NCBI RefSeq assembly: GCF_010233585.1
Contig: NZ_CP045997.1
Location: 124,001 to 188,000 of the forward strand
Direction: 5' to 3'
From: Spirosoma endbachense
GTDB taxonomy: Bacteria > Bacteroidota > Bacteroidia > Cytophagales > Spirosomataceae
DNA: 64,000 bases
The number at the start of each line of letters is the position of its first letter. Position 1 is the stretch's first letter. Positions 18,413 through 27,272 of the stretch are shown here, one piece after another. The position numbers and the translations under genes are program-made. The notes beneath the pieces are model-generated. The model was not told where the DNA came from. It searched no databases and saw only the letters and a list, made by a program, of their open reading frames with translations.

Positions 18413-19474
18413 TTAGGCTGACTTAACCAGATCAACCAGCGTTTCGATCCATAATGGATTGTCGTTCAGGCTTTCTACCAGCTGCCAGTGTTTGCCGCCA
18501 GAAGCCTCGAATAGCTCCTTGTATTCAACGCCAACCTCAATGGTTGTCTCCAGGCAATCAGCCACGAAAGATGGTGAGAACGCAAGAACACTCTTGACTC
18601 CTTTGGCACCAAGTTCGCGAATAACATCGTCGGTATAAGGCTTGATCCAGGGCGTACGGCCCAACCGGGATTGAAAGCAGGTGGTATATTTTCCCTCCGG
18701 TATCCCTAGGTCGCGAACAAGAAGGCGGGTTGTTTCAAAACATTGAGCCCGGTAACAATGCTGATTCTGGGCATGAAATGATTCACAGCAGGTACCGAAA
18801 CGACAAACCGTATGAGCTACATCGCCTTTGGTAATCTGGCGTTCGGGTAGGCCGTGGTAGCTAAAAATAATGTGGTCGTAGTCGTAGGCAGCCATGTATT
18901 TACGGCCCAATTGAACAAAGCCCTCAATGAATTTAGGATGTTCCAGAAACCGGTTAATAAATCGAACGGCTGGAATTACCTGCCAGGTTTTCACAATGTC
19001 CATCACCTTCTCGTATACCGATCCCGTTGATGCTGATGCATATTGTGGGAAAAATGGAACCACGACAATGTCACGTAAACCCAACTGCTGAAATTCGTCC
19101 AGACCCGCCTGAATACTCGGACTCTGGTAGCGCATCGCCAGCTTTACAACATAGTCGTCGCCTAGTACAGTTTGTAACTGCCGTTCAACAACATTTCCGT
19201 AGTATTTCAAAGGTGAGCCCGTTTCTGACCATAATTGTTTGTACACTTTGGCTGATTTAGGTGCCCGGAAAGGTGCAATAATACCATTGATGAGGAAAAA
19301 TCGCTGGATATAGGGAATATCGATAACGCGACTATCCATTAGAAATTCGCGTAAATATTTTCGGACATCGGGTACCGACGGACTATCAGGTGTACCGAGA
19401 TTAACAAGTAGAACGCCCGTTTTGCCTACTGTTTTCACCGTGGCAACGGGTGGTTGTAAAACAGGTGATTCCAT
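18413..19474 (-). CDS. hemH: Ferrochelatase
   Basis: 353 residues. Inserts Fe2+ into protoporphyrin IX, the last step of protoheme synthesis. Visible family marks are GVLLVNLGTPDSP (20-32), YLREFLMD (40-47) and the active-site SYHGLP with H207. An insert after the catalytic histidine is rich in cysteine (C224, C229, C230, C240, C245, and C266 further on). Some bacterial ferrochelatases bind a [2Fe-2S] cluster, and this segment could do so; that is inference. A promoter-like TACCTTTG lies upstream, so hemH is probably a single-gene unit. Confidence 0.95.
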   Translation of the reverse strand: MESPVLQPPVATVKTVGKTGVLLVNLGTPDSPSVPDVRKYLREFLMDSRVIDIPYIQRFFLINGIIAPFRAPKSAKVYKQLWSETGSPLKYYGNVVERQLQTVLGDDYVVKLAMRYQSPSIQAGLDEFQQLGLRDIVVVPFFPQYASASTGSVYEKVMDIVKTWQVIPAVRFINRFLEHPKFIEGFVQLGRKYMAAYDYDHIIFSYHGLPERQITKGDVAHTVCRFGTCCESFHAQNQHCYRAQCFETTRLLVRDLGIPEGKYTTCFQSRLGRTPWIKPYTDDVIRELGAKGVKSVLAFSPSFVADCLETTIEVGVEYKELFEASGGKHWQLVESLNDNPLWIETLVDLVKSA

Positions 19475-19565
19475 CTTAAGGAAAACCGTAATGTTAGAAA
19501 TTAGTTTGCTGACCGGCCATTACAAAACATCGGTTGGTCTTTGGAACAAGTCAGCTTAGTACTTA

Positions 19566-19573
19566 CAAAGGTA
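19566..19573 (-). promoter_or_regulatory. Candidate -7 element for hemH
   Basis: On the minus strand the sequence reads TACCTTTG, a full match to TAnnTTTG, about 90 bp before the hemH start. No good -33 TTG is seen at the right distance. Confidence 0.4.
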
Positions 19574-19614
19574 AAGCTTGTCCTGTAACAGAACGGCATT
19601 ATGTCTTTCCTAAA

Positions 19615-20403
19615 TTACTTTGCCTGCGGATACCTGCTTAGATCGGTCCGGGTAAACTCACTAAAGACTTCGCCCGGTAATCCCGTAAAAACCATAATAT
19701 CCGTTATGTCGCGTTCGCCACGTTCGCCCGATAGTAAAATGCCACCATGTTGCTGGTAGTCAGCCCAGGGAAGCGTAAAGCGTGGTTGTTCGTCGGTATA
19801 TTTAGGATAGTGTGCCCATTGAGTCACCAGGTGAGATTGCTTATCGATCCAGATTTTATACTTGTTGTCAGGCGTATTGCCTACATTTTTGAATGTCATC
19901 TGGATCACATCGGCCGGTTTACCCTCTTTCGTATTATCTTCATTCAGGTATTTAAGCGTTACCCCTGAATCCTTGAGTTTGAAGGGCATAAAAAGCCAGT
20001 ATGAATCATTGATCCAGGCTCCTTTCCCCTGTTTGACATACTTCGCTACCGAATCGGGATCAGTGAGTTCTTTGCCGCCACGAAATACCTTGCCCTTATC
20101 GTTATTGATGTTCAAAATTATAGTTTGATCGTCACGCAGATTATCTACGCGCACATCGCCCGACCATTTGTCCCACACGAGTTTTCGTGCCCCGAAGAAA
20201 TTCCAGGCAACCATGTGTGTATTGTCCCAGGCTTTGCGACCGCCCATAGCCTGCATGACCTGATCGGCAAGTTGCACCGCTTTGGGGTCTGAACCAGCCA
20301 GATCGAAGCCCTGAGCGGGTGGGTTTGCCGATTTCTTCGACTGAGCGAAACTTATAGTCCCACCTATAAGCGCAAAAAATAAAAGGAAGGGATAGAGCCT
20401 CAT
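19615..20403 (-). CDS. Secreted protein of unknown function, possibly LolA/DUF6503-like
   Basis: 262 residues from the ATG at 20403, which gives a clean signal peptide (MRLYPFLLFFALIGG to FAQ). A TTG start nine codons earlier is possible but places extra charged residues before it. The mature part starts with ADQVMQAMGGRKAWDNTHMV, the type of opening seen in lipoprotein-sorting (LolA-like) folds, followed by a beta-rich body with many W and K. I think of the DUF6503-type proteins of Bacteroidota, with modest confidence. The gene lies 140 bp upstream of hemH on the same strand and is divergent from oxyR. No function can be assigned. Confidence 0.7.
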   Translation of the reverse strand: MRLYPFLLFFALIGGTISFAQSKKSANPPAQGFDLAGSDPKAVQLADQVMQAMGGRKAWDNTHMVAWNFFGARKLVWDKWSGDVRVDNLRDDQTIILNINNDKGKVFRGGKELTDPDSVAKYVKQGKGAWINDSYWLFMPFKLKDSGVTLKYLNEDNTKEGKPADVIQMTFKNVGNTPDNKYKIWIDKQSHLVTQWAHYPKYTDEQPRFTLPWADYQQHGGILLSGERGERDITDIMVFTGLPGEVFSEFTRTDLSRYPQAK

Positions 20404-20448
20404 GAGATAGAGAAATAGTTTCTTTAACAAAAATAGAACATAGGGCTG

Positions 20449-20476
20449 TTGTTTGGTTCGATAAGATTTATTTTTG
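20449..20476 (+). promoter_or_regulatory. Candidate oxyR promoter
   Basis: TATTTTTG (20469-20476) fits the Bacteroidota -7 element; a TTG at 20449-20451 lies 17 bp upstream, a little closer than the usual 19-21. It lies about 54 bp before the oxyR start, in the space shared with the divergent secreted-protein gene. Confidence 0.5.
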
Positions 20477-20529
20477 CATCAATTTTAATTATGTAGGATG
20501 CCAATACACCATGTTCGACATCCTGATTC

Positions 20530-21483
20530 ATGCCAATGACACTCTCACAACTTGATTATATTGTGGCTGTTGATACGCATCGACACTTTGCAACGGCCGC
20601 TGAAAGTTGCCACGTTACCCAGCCAACGTTAAGCATGCAAATCCAGAAACTGGAAGATGAACTCGGTATTCTGGTATTTGACCGATCGAAACAGCCAGTA
20701 GTGCCAACCGAGGCCGGGCAGGCTGTTTTGGCTCAGGCGCGGGAGGTATTGCGGGCCGCCCGACGAATACCCGAAATCGTGAGTGAATCGAAGAATGATT
20801 TTCAGGGCGAACTGCGAATCGGTATCATTCCTACACTGGCTCCCTATTTACTGCCTTATTTTATTGGCGAATTTATTGAGAAATACCCGTCAGTATCAGT
20901 TCAGATTCAGGAGCTGGTCACAGAACAGATTATCGAACGGCTCCGGAATGGCCTTATTGATGTGGGGCTGGTAGTAACACCTTTATTGGAAAATGGCATT
21001 ACCGAAATTCCATTGTTCAAGGAGCCATTTGTGGTTTATGCTGCTGATTCGCACTCGCTTGCCAATGCCGACTGTGTTGATTCTCAGGATCTTCATACGG
21101 ATGGGCTCTGGCTGTTGACGGAAGGCCATTGCTTCCGCAATCAGGTAATGAACCTTTGTGGAGCCGACCGGAAAGCAAACGGAACCGCCTTACGCTATGA
21201 AACGGGCTCCCTTGAGACACTCATCAAACTGATTGACAAGCAGGACGGGTTTACGCTGTTACCCTACCTGGCCACGTTCGATATGGATGAAACCCGTCGG
21301 GCACGTATTCGGCCGTTCAGTGCTCCTCAACCCGTACGCGAAGTAAGTTTAGTGATGCACCGTAGTTTCCTGAAGCGTAAACTTATAAATGCCTTGAAAC
21401 ATGAGATCATGGCCCATTTGCCGCATGAACTGTTAGACGAAACAACAGCAGGAAAGGTTGTTGACGTACTGAGCAAGTCGTAG
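20530..21483 (+). CDS. oxyR: LysR-type peroxide sensor OxyR
   Basis: 317 residues. N-terminal winged helix (SQLDYIVAVDTHRHFATAAE) and a periplasmic-binding-type sensor domain from about 90. The redox cysteines of OxyR are present: C201 in TEGHCFRNQ and C210 in NLCG, spaced nine residues apart as C199-C208 in E. coli. Oxidation to a disulfide turns on peroxide defence genes, so ahpC-ahpD at 9831-11059 is a likely target. ATG at 20530 or 20536 could be the start; the second gives the more usual LysR N-terminus. The TAG stop opens a heptad repeat shared with the next, convergent gene. Confidence 0.95.
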   Translation: MPMTLSQLDYIVAVDTHRHFATAAESCHVTQPTLSMQIQKLEDELGILVFDRSKQPVVPTEAGQAVLAQAREVLRAARRIPEIVSESKNDFQGELRIGIIPTLAPYLLPYFIGEFIEKYPSVSVQIQELVTEQIIERLRNGLIDVGLVVTPLLENGITEIPLFKEPFVVYAADSHSLANADCVDSQDLHTDGLWLLTEGHCFRNQVMNLCGADRKANGTALRYETGSLETLIKLIDKQDGFTLLPYLATFDMDETRRARIRPFSAPQPVREVSLVMHRSFLKRKLINALKHEIMAHLPHELLDETTAGKVVDVLSKS

Positions 21484-21530
21484 TCGGTCTTCGGCATCAA
21501 CTGCATCCTGGCGACTGACTATTGGCTACC
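21481..21530. repeat. Heptad repeat between oxyR and the convergent protease gene
   Basis: In 7-bp steps the + strand reads TAGTCGG, TCTTCGG, CATCAAC, TGCATCC, TGGCGAC, TGACTAT, TGGCTAC. The first three bases are the oxyR stop codon, and cta at 21526-21528 is the TAG stop of the minus-strand gene, so the whole intergenic gap is repeat. Confidence 0.65.
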
Positions 21531-22347
21531 GCCCACTTCTTCGTTTCTCTCGTTCTAACTGCTGGTAGGCCTGTCTGAAATCGTCACCGTTGGCCAGTGC
21601 ATTGGCTAGTGCCGGAACCCCCGGTTGCCCTACCAAAGTGAGCCACCGGGCTACTTCTTCAGCGGCTATCTGGTACGCCTGCATGACTTTGTGATAATCG
21701 CCCCCGAAAAAGTCACGGGTGGTTTCCAGATCTGAGAGTTTAAGCATGGGCTGGCCCGGAAATGACTTCAGAGGCTCGTCGCCCACATAGGTAGAGTCAC
21801 GTTGCCAATCAGTCGATCGCTCCCAAACGGCTGGGTGACTGAAGCGGTAATCGACCATTAAGGCCAGCCCCTCATTGAACCATTGGGGAATCTGTCGTTT
21901 GACTCGCCACCATCCCAGACGCGCAAATAATTCGTCATGACAGAGTTCGTGAGCAATCACATCGGTATTGTTTCCATCTGGTCCCAACACAAGGTAAGAG
22001 TCGCCCCAGGGCATGCCAAGGCTGCACCCGGCCCCTTCTCCGCCAATGCAATACTGTTCGTATTCGTCCTGAGTTGGGCAGTAAATGAGGATAGCCTGGC
22101 CCCGTCGACCTCCCCAGAATCGCCGGATACGATCATAGGCATGCTGAACATTTCGACGGAGTTGCGCGTGCTGTTTTGGCGTTGCCGTCTGGCTGATGTA
22201 GACCGTATTCATGCCCGCTAATGTCTGAAAATCAGTTGACTGGCTCACGCGCAAACACCGAACCAACTGCGGGTAGAGAATCAGGAAACCAATCGGCAGG
22301 GCAATCAGCAACGGCAGGGTATAACGGAGCAACACATTTCCACGCAT
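21526..22347 (-). CDS. Membrane-anchored gluzincin-like metalloprotease
   Basis: 273 residues. One N-terminal membrane span (about 8-27) with the rest expected outside the cytoplasm. HELCH is a zinc-binding HExxH motif, and NEGLA about 25 residues later supplies the third ligand of gluzincins (peptidase MA-like). The sequence ANVT-type neighbours of M1/M4 enzymes are absent, so I place it only in the MA clan. Substrate unknown. The C-terminus is basic (EREKRRSGR). Convergent with oxyR; no operon partner is obvious. Confidence 0.7.
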   Translation of the reverse strand: MRGNVLLRYTLPLLIALPIGFLILYPQLVRCLRVSQSTDFQTLAGMNTVYISQTATPKQHAQLRRNVQHAYDRIRRFWGGRRGQAILIYCPTQDEYEQYCIGGEGAGCSLGMPWGDSYLVLGPDGNNTDVIAHELCHDELFARLGWWRVKRQIPQWFNEGLALMVDYRFSHPAVWERSTDWQRDSTYVGDEPLKSFPGQPMLKLSDLETTRDFFGGDYHKVMQAYQIAAEEVARWLTLVGQPGVPALANALANGDDFRQAYQQLEREKRRSGR

Positions 22348-22524
22348 GACTAAAAATCAACAAAGCCAGGTGATCGCTTGTTGGTTTACGAAGTACGCTT
22401 GAAGCCGGGATTTTTCCTAGAGTTGCCCGTTAATATCAAGCAACGACAGGCTATAACACGTGTGCCGTTTTAGAACCGTAAGAAGATAATTGTTTCGCCC
22501 TTATGCTGCATTTTCGTAAGGAGA

Positions 22525-24018
22525 TTAACAAGGTACAGCCGGCGAAGACTGCTTGCTGAAAACAACGTCGTAGTCTGCCGGATTGGCCTGCCGGGTGGCT
22601 TTCCGATAAGTTGCGGTCAACGCTGGCCAGATCGTCGTGTTTTTTCCTTTAGAGTCGAGGTAGTAACTCTGGCACCCCGATGCCCAAACAGTGTCCGCCA
22701 ATTTCTGCTGGATCGTGTCATTGTAGCGTTGCTGAGCTTCTGGCTTAACATCCAGATAAGCCCCCTCACCAGCTTTGTCGAGCAGGTTCAGGTAGTCGAG
22801 CACATAGTTCACCTGCGACTCAATCATGTGAATAATCGAATTATGGCCTAAGCCCGTGTTTGGACCAACCATAAACAGTAGGTTTGGATAACCTGAACTA
22901 GTGATTCCGTAATGGGCTTCGGCTCCTTTCGTTAACCAGTCATCGAAGAGATTCTGACCATAACGACCTGTAATCGTCATCGTGCCGATTACACCGCCGA
23001 CGACAAACCCAGTCCCGAAAATAATTGCATCGACAGGATGCTCATGGCCGGATTTATCGACAATCGAATTTGGTTTAACCGTTGCAATCCCATCCGTCAC
23101 CAGCTCAACATTCGGGCGATTAAGGGCTGGGTAATAGTCGTCCGAGATCAGAACACGCTTACAGCCTAATGTATAGTCAGGCGTTAACTTTCGTCGGAGT
23201 ACAGGATCGTTTATCGATTTTTTGAGATGATTTAACGCCCGTTTCGTGCCAATTTTATTAAAGGTTTTATTGCCTAAAAAAGCGAAGCCCTGGACCTCGT
23301 TGAGCCAATAAATCATCGAGCGATAGGCTTTCTGCACGATGGGAAACTGCCGGAAAATTTGCTGCTCAACCGTTGACACTGCCCGGTCATTTCGTGCGGA
23401 TACGTAAGGTGCTGTTCGCTGAAAAACAGTAAGGTGCTTTACCTGAGGAGCCATTTTTGGGATGAACTGAATGGCGCTTGCGCCCGTACCAATTACCGCA
23501 ACCCGTTTGTTGGTGAGATCGTAGGTAGCATCCCATTTAGACGAATGAAATGTTTTGCCCATAAACGTATCCAATCCGTTCAGTTTTGGATAACTGGGTC
23601 GGTTAAGGGGGCCAACGGCGATGATAACGACACGGGCTGTAGTTGATTGACCCGTCTTACTGGTAAGTGTCCAGAGGCCGGTTGAGGATGAAAATTCGGT
23701 GCGGTTGATTTCCGTGTTATACTGAATCTGGGAATTCAGCCCATAACGTCCAACCACATCGTTGAGATAGGTCAGGATTTCGGGTTGGGTTGAATAGGTT
23801 CGTGACCAGTTTGGGTTTGGTGAGAACGATAATGAGTAAAGTGGTGAAGGAATATCGCAGGCACAACCCGGATAGATGTTGTCGCGCCAGGTTCCACCTA
23901 CCTGACCAGCCCGTTCGAAAAGTACAAAGGATGTGTTACCACGTTCTTTTAGCCGAATGGCCGCAGCAATTCCGGCAAAACCTGCGCCGATTATCGCCAC
24001 GTCAATGTCTGCTTTCAT
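22525..24018 (-). CDS. Flavin-containing / Baeyer-Villiger-type monooxygenase
   Basis: 497 residues. FAD-binding Rossmann motif GAGFAG (11-16) and Rx(E) site FERAGQVGGTW; an NADP-binding motif GTGASA (177-182); between them FMGKTFHSSKWD (152-163), which fits the Baeyer-Villiger fingerprint FxGxxxHxxxW(P/D). NPNWSRTYSTQPEILTYL is also typical. The enzyme should insert one oxygen atom into a ketone or related substrate with NADPH and O2; the substrate cannot be read. The next upstream gene on the same strand is another FAD enzyme, 102 bp away, so a shared transcript is possible but not shown. Confidence 0.9.
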   Translation of the reverse strand: MKADIDVAIIGAGFAGIAAAIRLKERGNTSFVLFERAGQVGGTWRDNIYPGCACDIPSPLYSLSFSPNPNWSRTYSTQPEILTYLNDVVGRYGLNSQIQYNTEINRTEFSSSTGLWTLTSKTGQSTTARVVIIAVGPLNRPSYPKLNGLDTFMGKTFHSSKWDATYDLTNKRVAVIGTGASAIQFIPKMAPQVKHLTVFQRTAPYVSARNDRAVSTVEQQIFRQFPIVQKAYRSMIYWLNEVQGFAFLGNKTFNKIGTKRALNHLKKSINDPVLRRKLTPDYTLGCKRVLISDDYYPALNRPNVELVTDGIATVKPNSIVDKSGHEHPVDAIIFGTGFVVGGVIGTMTITGRYGQNLFDDWLTKGAEAHYGITSSGYPNLLFMVGPNTGLGHNSIIHMIESQVNYVLDYLNLLDKAGEGAYLDVKPEAQQRYNDTIQQKLADTVWASGCQSYYLDSKGKNTTIWPALTATYRKATRQANPADYDVVFSKQSSPAVPC

Positions 24019-24120
24019 AGGTTTTTGTCAATACAACTGCTGATGCAGAAACACTACGTCAGTAGTTATCGCTTATACGAATGTTAATTGATAGTCAGGC
24101 TCAAAATGCCTGAACGCTGG

Positions 24121-25449
24121 TTACTGTTTTCGGATCATTTCTGCCACAAGACGGCCTGTTTGTATGGTCGCATTCAGGGATGGATACGTAGTTTGATCAC
24201 CGCATTGATAGAGGTTCTCGCCCAATTTCAGTAACTCGTGAATCGCGTCTGTACCAGCCCGATCAGCTGGGTAGCTGGGCAAGGCCTGCGGAATATGATA
24301 GGTTCGCAAATGCTTCCAGGATTTTACATCGTCACCAAACCAACCCGTCAGTTCTGTCCGTACCTGTTCGGTCAACGCGGTTGCATTTACCGTTTCGATA
24401 CCCTGTGTGCTGACCGAAACGAGCGTTTGTCCTGCCGGTGCATACTCCGGCGACACATCGCTCAGAATAGCCAGATTATGAACCACCAAGCTTCGATCAG
24501 TATTTAATACCAGTAATTTCTGTTTTGATACGCCTGAAAGATCCGAGCCCGTCGCGAAGTAGGTACAGGTTGTCTGGTTAAACGATTGTTCGGAAGGGGC
24601 AGGGCGATTCAGCAAGGCGGCAGCCTGAGCGGCATCAACCGCCAGCACAACAACACCAGCTTTGAGGGTATTGCCATTGGTTAAATGAACCGAATTGCCG
24701 TCAATGCGTGCCACGGGGCTATTGAGCTTAATCTGGTCTGGCGATAAACGAGTTGCCAACTGGTTCGGAATAGCACCGATACCTTGTGCCGGTATGGCCC
24801 CATCGCCCGTAAAAAACATACGGAAGCAAAACTCGAAAAAATTGCTTGATGTGGTGAGCCCATCTTCCAGAAAAACACCACCAAAAAATGGCCGGAAAAA
24901 TCGCTCAATGATTTGATCCGAAAAGCCCGTTTCCTTCAAAAAAGCCAGCGTAGTCGTCGGCGTCTGCTGGAATAGTTCACTTATAGAAATCGCCTGAGTC
25001 CGGCGTATCAAGTCGACAATACGTAGTTTATCGCCGACTGTTCCGACGGACGATGCGAGTGTTCGAAAGGCTGATAGCGGCTCCTGAAACGGATTCAGCA
25101 GCGTAAGCCATTCGCTCTGATGCCGAATGAGCGCACCTGACCGGAATGGTTTCAGGTCGAGGTCATCGTAGTTGAGAAGACGCTGGGCTTCCGGATAAGC
25201 AGTTAATAAAATCTGAAACCCTCTGTCGAGCCGAAATCCATCAACAACATCCGTTCGAACACGACCGCCTACGCCATCAGTCGCTTCGACTACCAGTGCT
25301 TTAATACCCGCTTGTTTGAGATAAACGGCGCAGCTAAGACCGGCGATTCCTGCTCCAATAATAACAACCGGCGATTCCACGCCAGGCGCATCCATGCCGG
25401 GCGAGCCCACCGGATTGGCTAATGACTGATCAGGCAAATTCGTAGGCAT
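24121..25449 (-). CDS. FAD-dependent amine-oxidase/phytoene-desaturase-like oxidoreductase
   Basis: 442 residues. FAD motif IGAGIAGLSCAVYLKQAG (about 31-48) with VVEATDGVGGRVRTD, the mark of the amine oxidase / protoporphyrinogen oxidase / desaturase superfamily, and a C-terminal FAD contact around LYQCGDQTTYPSLNATIQTG. About 25 residues before the Rossmann fold are P- and G-rich and probably disordered. Substrate unknown. It starts back to back with the TrpG/PabA-like gene, sharing the 25450-25670 region. Confidence 0.85.
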   Translation of the reverse strand: MPTNLPDQSLANPVGSPGMDAPGVESPVVIIGAGIAGLSCAVYLKQAGIKALVVEATDGVGGRVRTDVVDGFRLDRGFQILLTAYPEAQRLLNYDDLDLKPFRSGALIRHQSEWLTLLNPFQEPLSAFRTLASSVGTVGDKLRIVDLIRRTQAISISELFQQTPTTTLAFLKETGFSDQIIERFFRPFFGGVFLEDGLTTSSNFFEFCFRMFFTGDGAIPAQGIGAIPNQLATRLSPDQIKLNSPVARIDGNSVHLTNGNTLKAGVVVLAVDAAQAAALLNRPAPSEQSFNQTTCTYFATGSDLSGVSKQKLLVLNTDRSLVVHNLAILSDVSPEYAPAGQTLVSVSTQGIETVNATALTEQVRTELTGWFGDDVKSWKHLRTYHIPQALPSYPADRAGTDAIHELLKLGENLYQCGDQTTYPSLNATIQTGRLVAEMIRKQ

Positions 25450-25613
25450 ATAGAACAGGTTCTTGTGTGTTGAATAAAGCCCAAAATTAGCCTTTCCACC
25501 GACCTATCGTGTGTAGTTGGTACGAATTGTCTGGTATTTTTTTTAGATATATAGAATAATTTAAAGATAATAAAAAAATAATATTCTGATAATCAGATAC
25601 TACTAAAAATGGG

Positions 25614-25645
25614 TTGATGCTTTTTTTTAGAAACTATTAATTTTG
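25614..25645 (+). promoter_or_regulatory. Bacteroidota-type promoter of the glutaminase gene
   Basis: TTG at 25614-25616, a 21-bp spacer, and TAATTTTG at 25638-25645 match both parts of the Bacteroidota primary-sigma promoter. The predicted transcript starts near 25652, which makes the TTG at 25656 an unlikely start codon. The bases just after the -7 element (TTTTGTCGCAA) recur at the promoter near 50827. Confidence 0.7.
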
Positions 25646-25670
25646 TCGCAACAGATTGTGTTATATGGGT

Positions 25671-26285
25671 ATGAATCTGTTAGTAGTCGATAATTTCGAT
25701 TCGTTTACGTACACCCTGGTAGACTATCTGCATCAGGCAGGAGCCAACTGTCATGTTATGCGTAACAACGAATCGATGAGTAGGCTTACGAAGCGGTCGG
25801 TAGAGGGTATTGTGCTGTCGCCTGGTCCGGGAATACCCCGGCAAGCGGGTCGACTGATGGAGGTGATTGAACACTATTACCAGCAGGTGCCTATGTTGGG
25901 GGTTTGCCTTGGGCATCAGGCTATCGGTGAATTTTTCGGAGCTACCCTGGCCCCGGCTTCCCGACCCATGCATGGTAAAGTTTCACGCATTCGGGTGCAG
26001 GCTGATGATCAGTTGTTTCGGAATTTACCCCGGCAATTTGATGTGACCCGCTATCACTCACTGCTCCTCCTCGATTTGCCTGATACGCTCGTTAGTACGG
26101 CTGTAACGGAGGAACAGGAAGTAATGGCAATGCGGCATCGGACGTTGCCAGTATGGGGAGTTCAGTTCCATCCGGAAGCGGCTTTAACAGAATTTGGAGT
26201 GCCAATTTTGTCAAATTGGATTAATTTTTTAAAATTTAGTACGGTACAGCAGGAAAAGTCGGCCATGTTCGGGTTACTGCATTAA
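25671..26285 (+). CDS. Anthranilate / aminodeoxychorismate synthase glutaminase (TrpG/PabA type)
   Basis: 204 residues from the ATG at 25671 (MNLLVVDNFDSFTYTL); ATG at 25665 is an alternative. Class I glutamine amidotransferase with oxyanion loop LSPGPG, nucleophile motif GVCLGHQAIG and HPEAAL. Such subunits pass ammonia to a TrpE- or PabB-type partner that acts on chorismate. No trp or pab gene is near, so the partner is elsewhere and the pathway (tryptophan or folate) cannot be fixed. The alpha/beta hydrolase gene starts 13 bp after the stop, so they form an operon. Confidence 0.92.
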   Translation: MNLLVVDNFDSFTYTLVDYLHQAGANCHVMRNNESMSRLTKRSVEGIVLSPGPGIPRQAGRLMEVIEHYYQQVPMLGVCLGHQAIGEFFGATLAPASRPMHGKVSRIRVQADDQLFRNLPRQFDVTRYHSLLLLDLPDTLVSTAVTEEQEVMAMRHRTLPVWGVQFHPEAALTEFGVPILSNWINFLKFSTVQQEKSAMFGLLH

Positions 26286-26298
26286 TTAGGGCTATTGT

Positions 26299-27114
26299 AT
26301 GAACTATCAGATTCGGGAGGAAGCGGGCTTCCGCTACGTAGACGAAGGCCAGGGTGATGTATTGTTGTTATTACACGGCCTATTTGGTGCTCTAAGTAAC
26401 TGGGATGGCGTCATTCAGGGTTTTGCCGACCGATACAGGGTGGTTATTCCGCTGATGCCGATCTATGAAATGCCCATGCGCGAAGCCAGCCTCGAAGGCC
26501 TGGTGGCATTTATTGAGAAATTTTTGGCCCATAAACAGTTGACCGACCTGACCCTGCTCGGTAATTCGCTGGGAGGTCACCTTGCATTGCTGTACAGTTT
26601 CAAGCATCCCGATCAGGTGCAAAGGTTAGTTCTTACCGGAAGTTCGGGTTTGTTTGAGAATGGCATGGGCGGGTCGTTTCCTAAACGTGGTAGCTACGAC
26701 TATATTTCTGAGCGCGTGGCCTACACGTTCTACGATCCAAAAGTGGCGTCGAAAGATCTGGTCGATGAAGTATTCGAGATCACGAGCAGTATTCCTAAAT
26801 GCATGAGCATTGTTGGAATTGCCAAGTCGGCACAGCGGAATAATGTGGCTAAAGATTTATACAAAATCAACGTGCCAACGTTGCTGGTCTGGGGGCTGAA
26901 CGATACGATAACACCGGCTGAAGTTGGTTATGAATTTAACCGGTTGATTGCCAATTCTGAACTGCATTTTATTGACAAGTGCTGTCATGCCCCTATGATG
27001 GAGCATCCCGACCGGTTCAATGAACTGCTGAACAATTGGCTCGAAAGGCATCCGGTTGTTGATGAACAAATGCTGGTTGGCAATCGGGAGCAGACAGTGG
27101 GTAGTTTTCAATAA
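26299..27114 (+). CDS. Alpha/beta-fold hydrolase
   Basis: 271 residues. The oxyanion HGLFG motif (about 27-31), nucleophile elbow GNSLGG (about 93-98), acid in WGLNDTITP and histidine in KCCHAPMMEHP complete the triad. The lid (FENGMGGSFPKRGSYDYI) and overall pattern match the small hydrolases often encoded beside CBS and NAD kinase genes in Bacteroidota. Substrate unknown. It is in an operon with the glutaminase upstream; the CBS gene follows after 158 bp. Confidence 0.88.
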   Translation: MNYQIREEAGFRYVDEGQGDVLLLLHGLFGALSNWDGVIQGFADRYRVVIPLMPIYEMPMREASLEGLVAFIEKFLAHKQLTDLTLLGNSLGGHLALLYSFKHPDQVQRLVLTGSSGLFENGMGGSFPKRGSYDYISERVAYTFYDPKVASKDLVDEVFEITSSIPKCMSIVGIAKSAQRNNVAKDLYKINVPTLLVWGLNDTITPAEVGYEFNRLIANSELHFIDKCCHAPMMEHPDRFNELLNNWLERHPVVDEQMLVGNREQTVGSFQ

Positions 27115-27272
27115 AACGGCCCGAAATCCGTTTTCGCTTGGAATAATACACTAAAATCTGATAACGATCTGATTCCTGCCGACCCTGCAAAACTGTTTTT
27201 TACTAAGTTTTGGAAACTATGGTATAATTTCCGTAGTTTTCTGCCACACAGTTTCTTTTAATTCCAATTCGT

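Noticed and set aside
25656..25670. TTG start for the TrpG/PabA-like gene
   Set aside because: It lies within a few bases of the predicted transcription start, and the family N-terminus begins at the ATG at 25671.
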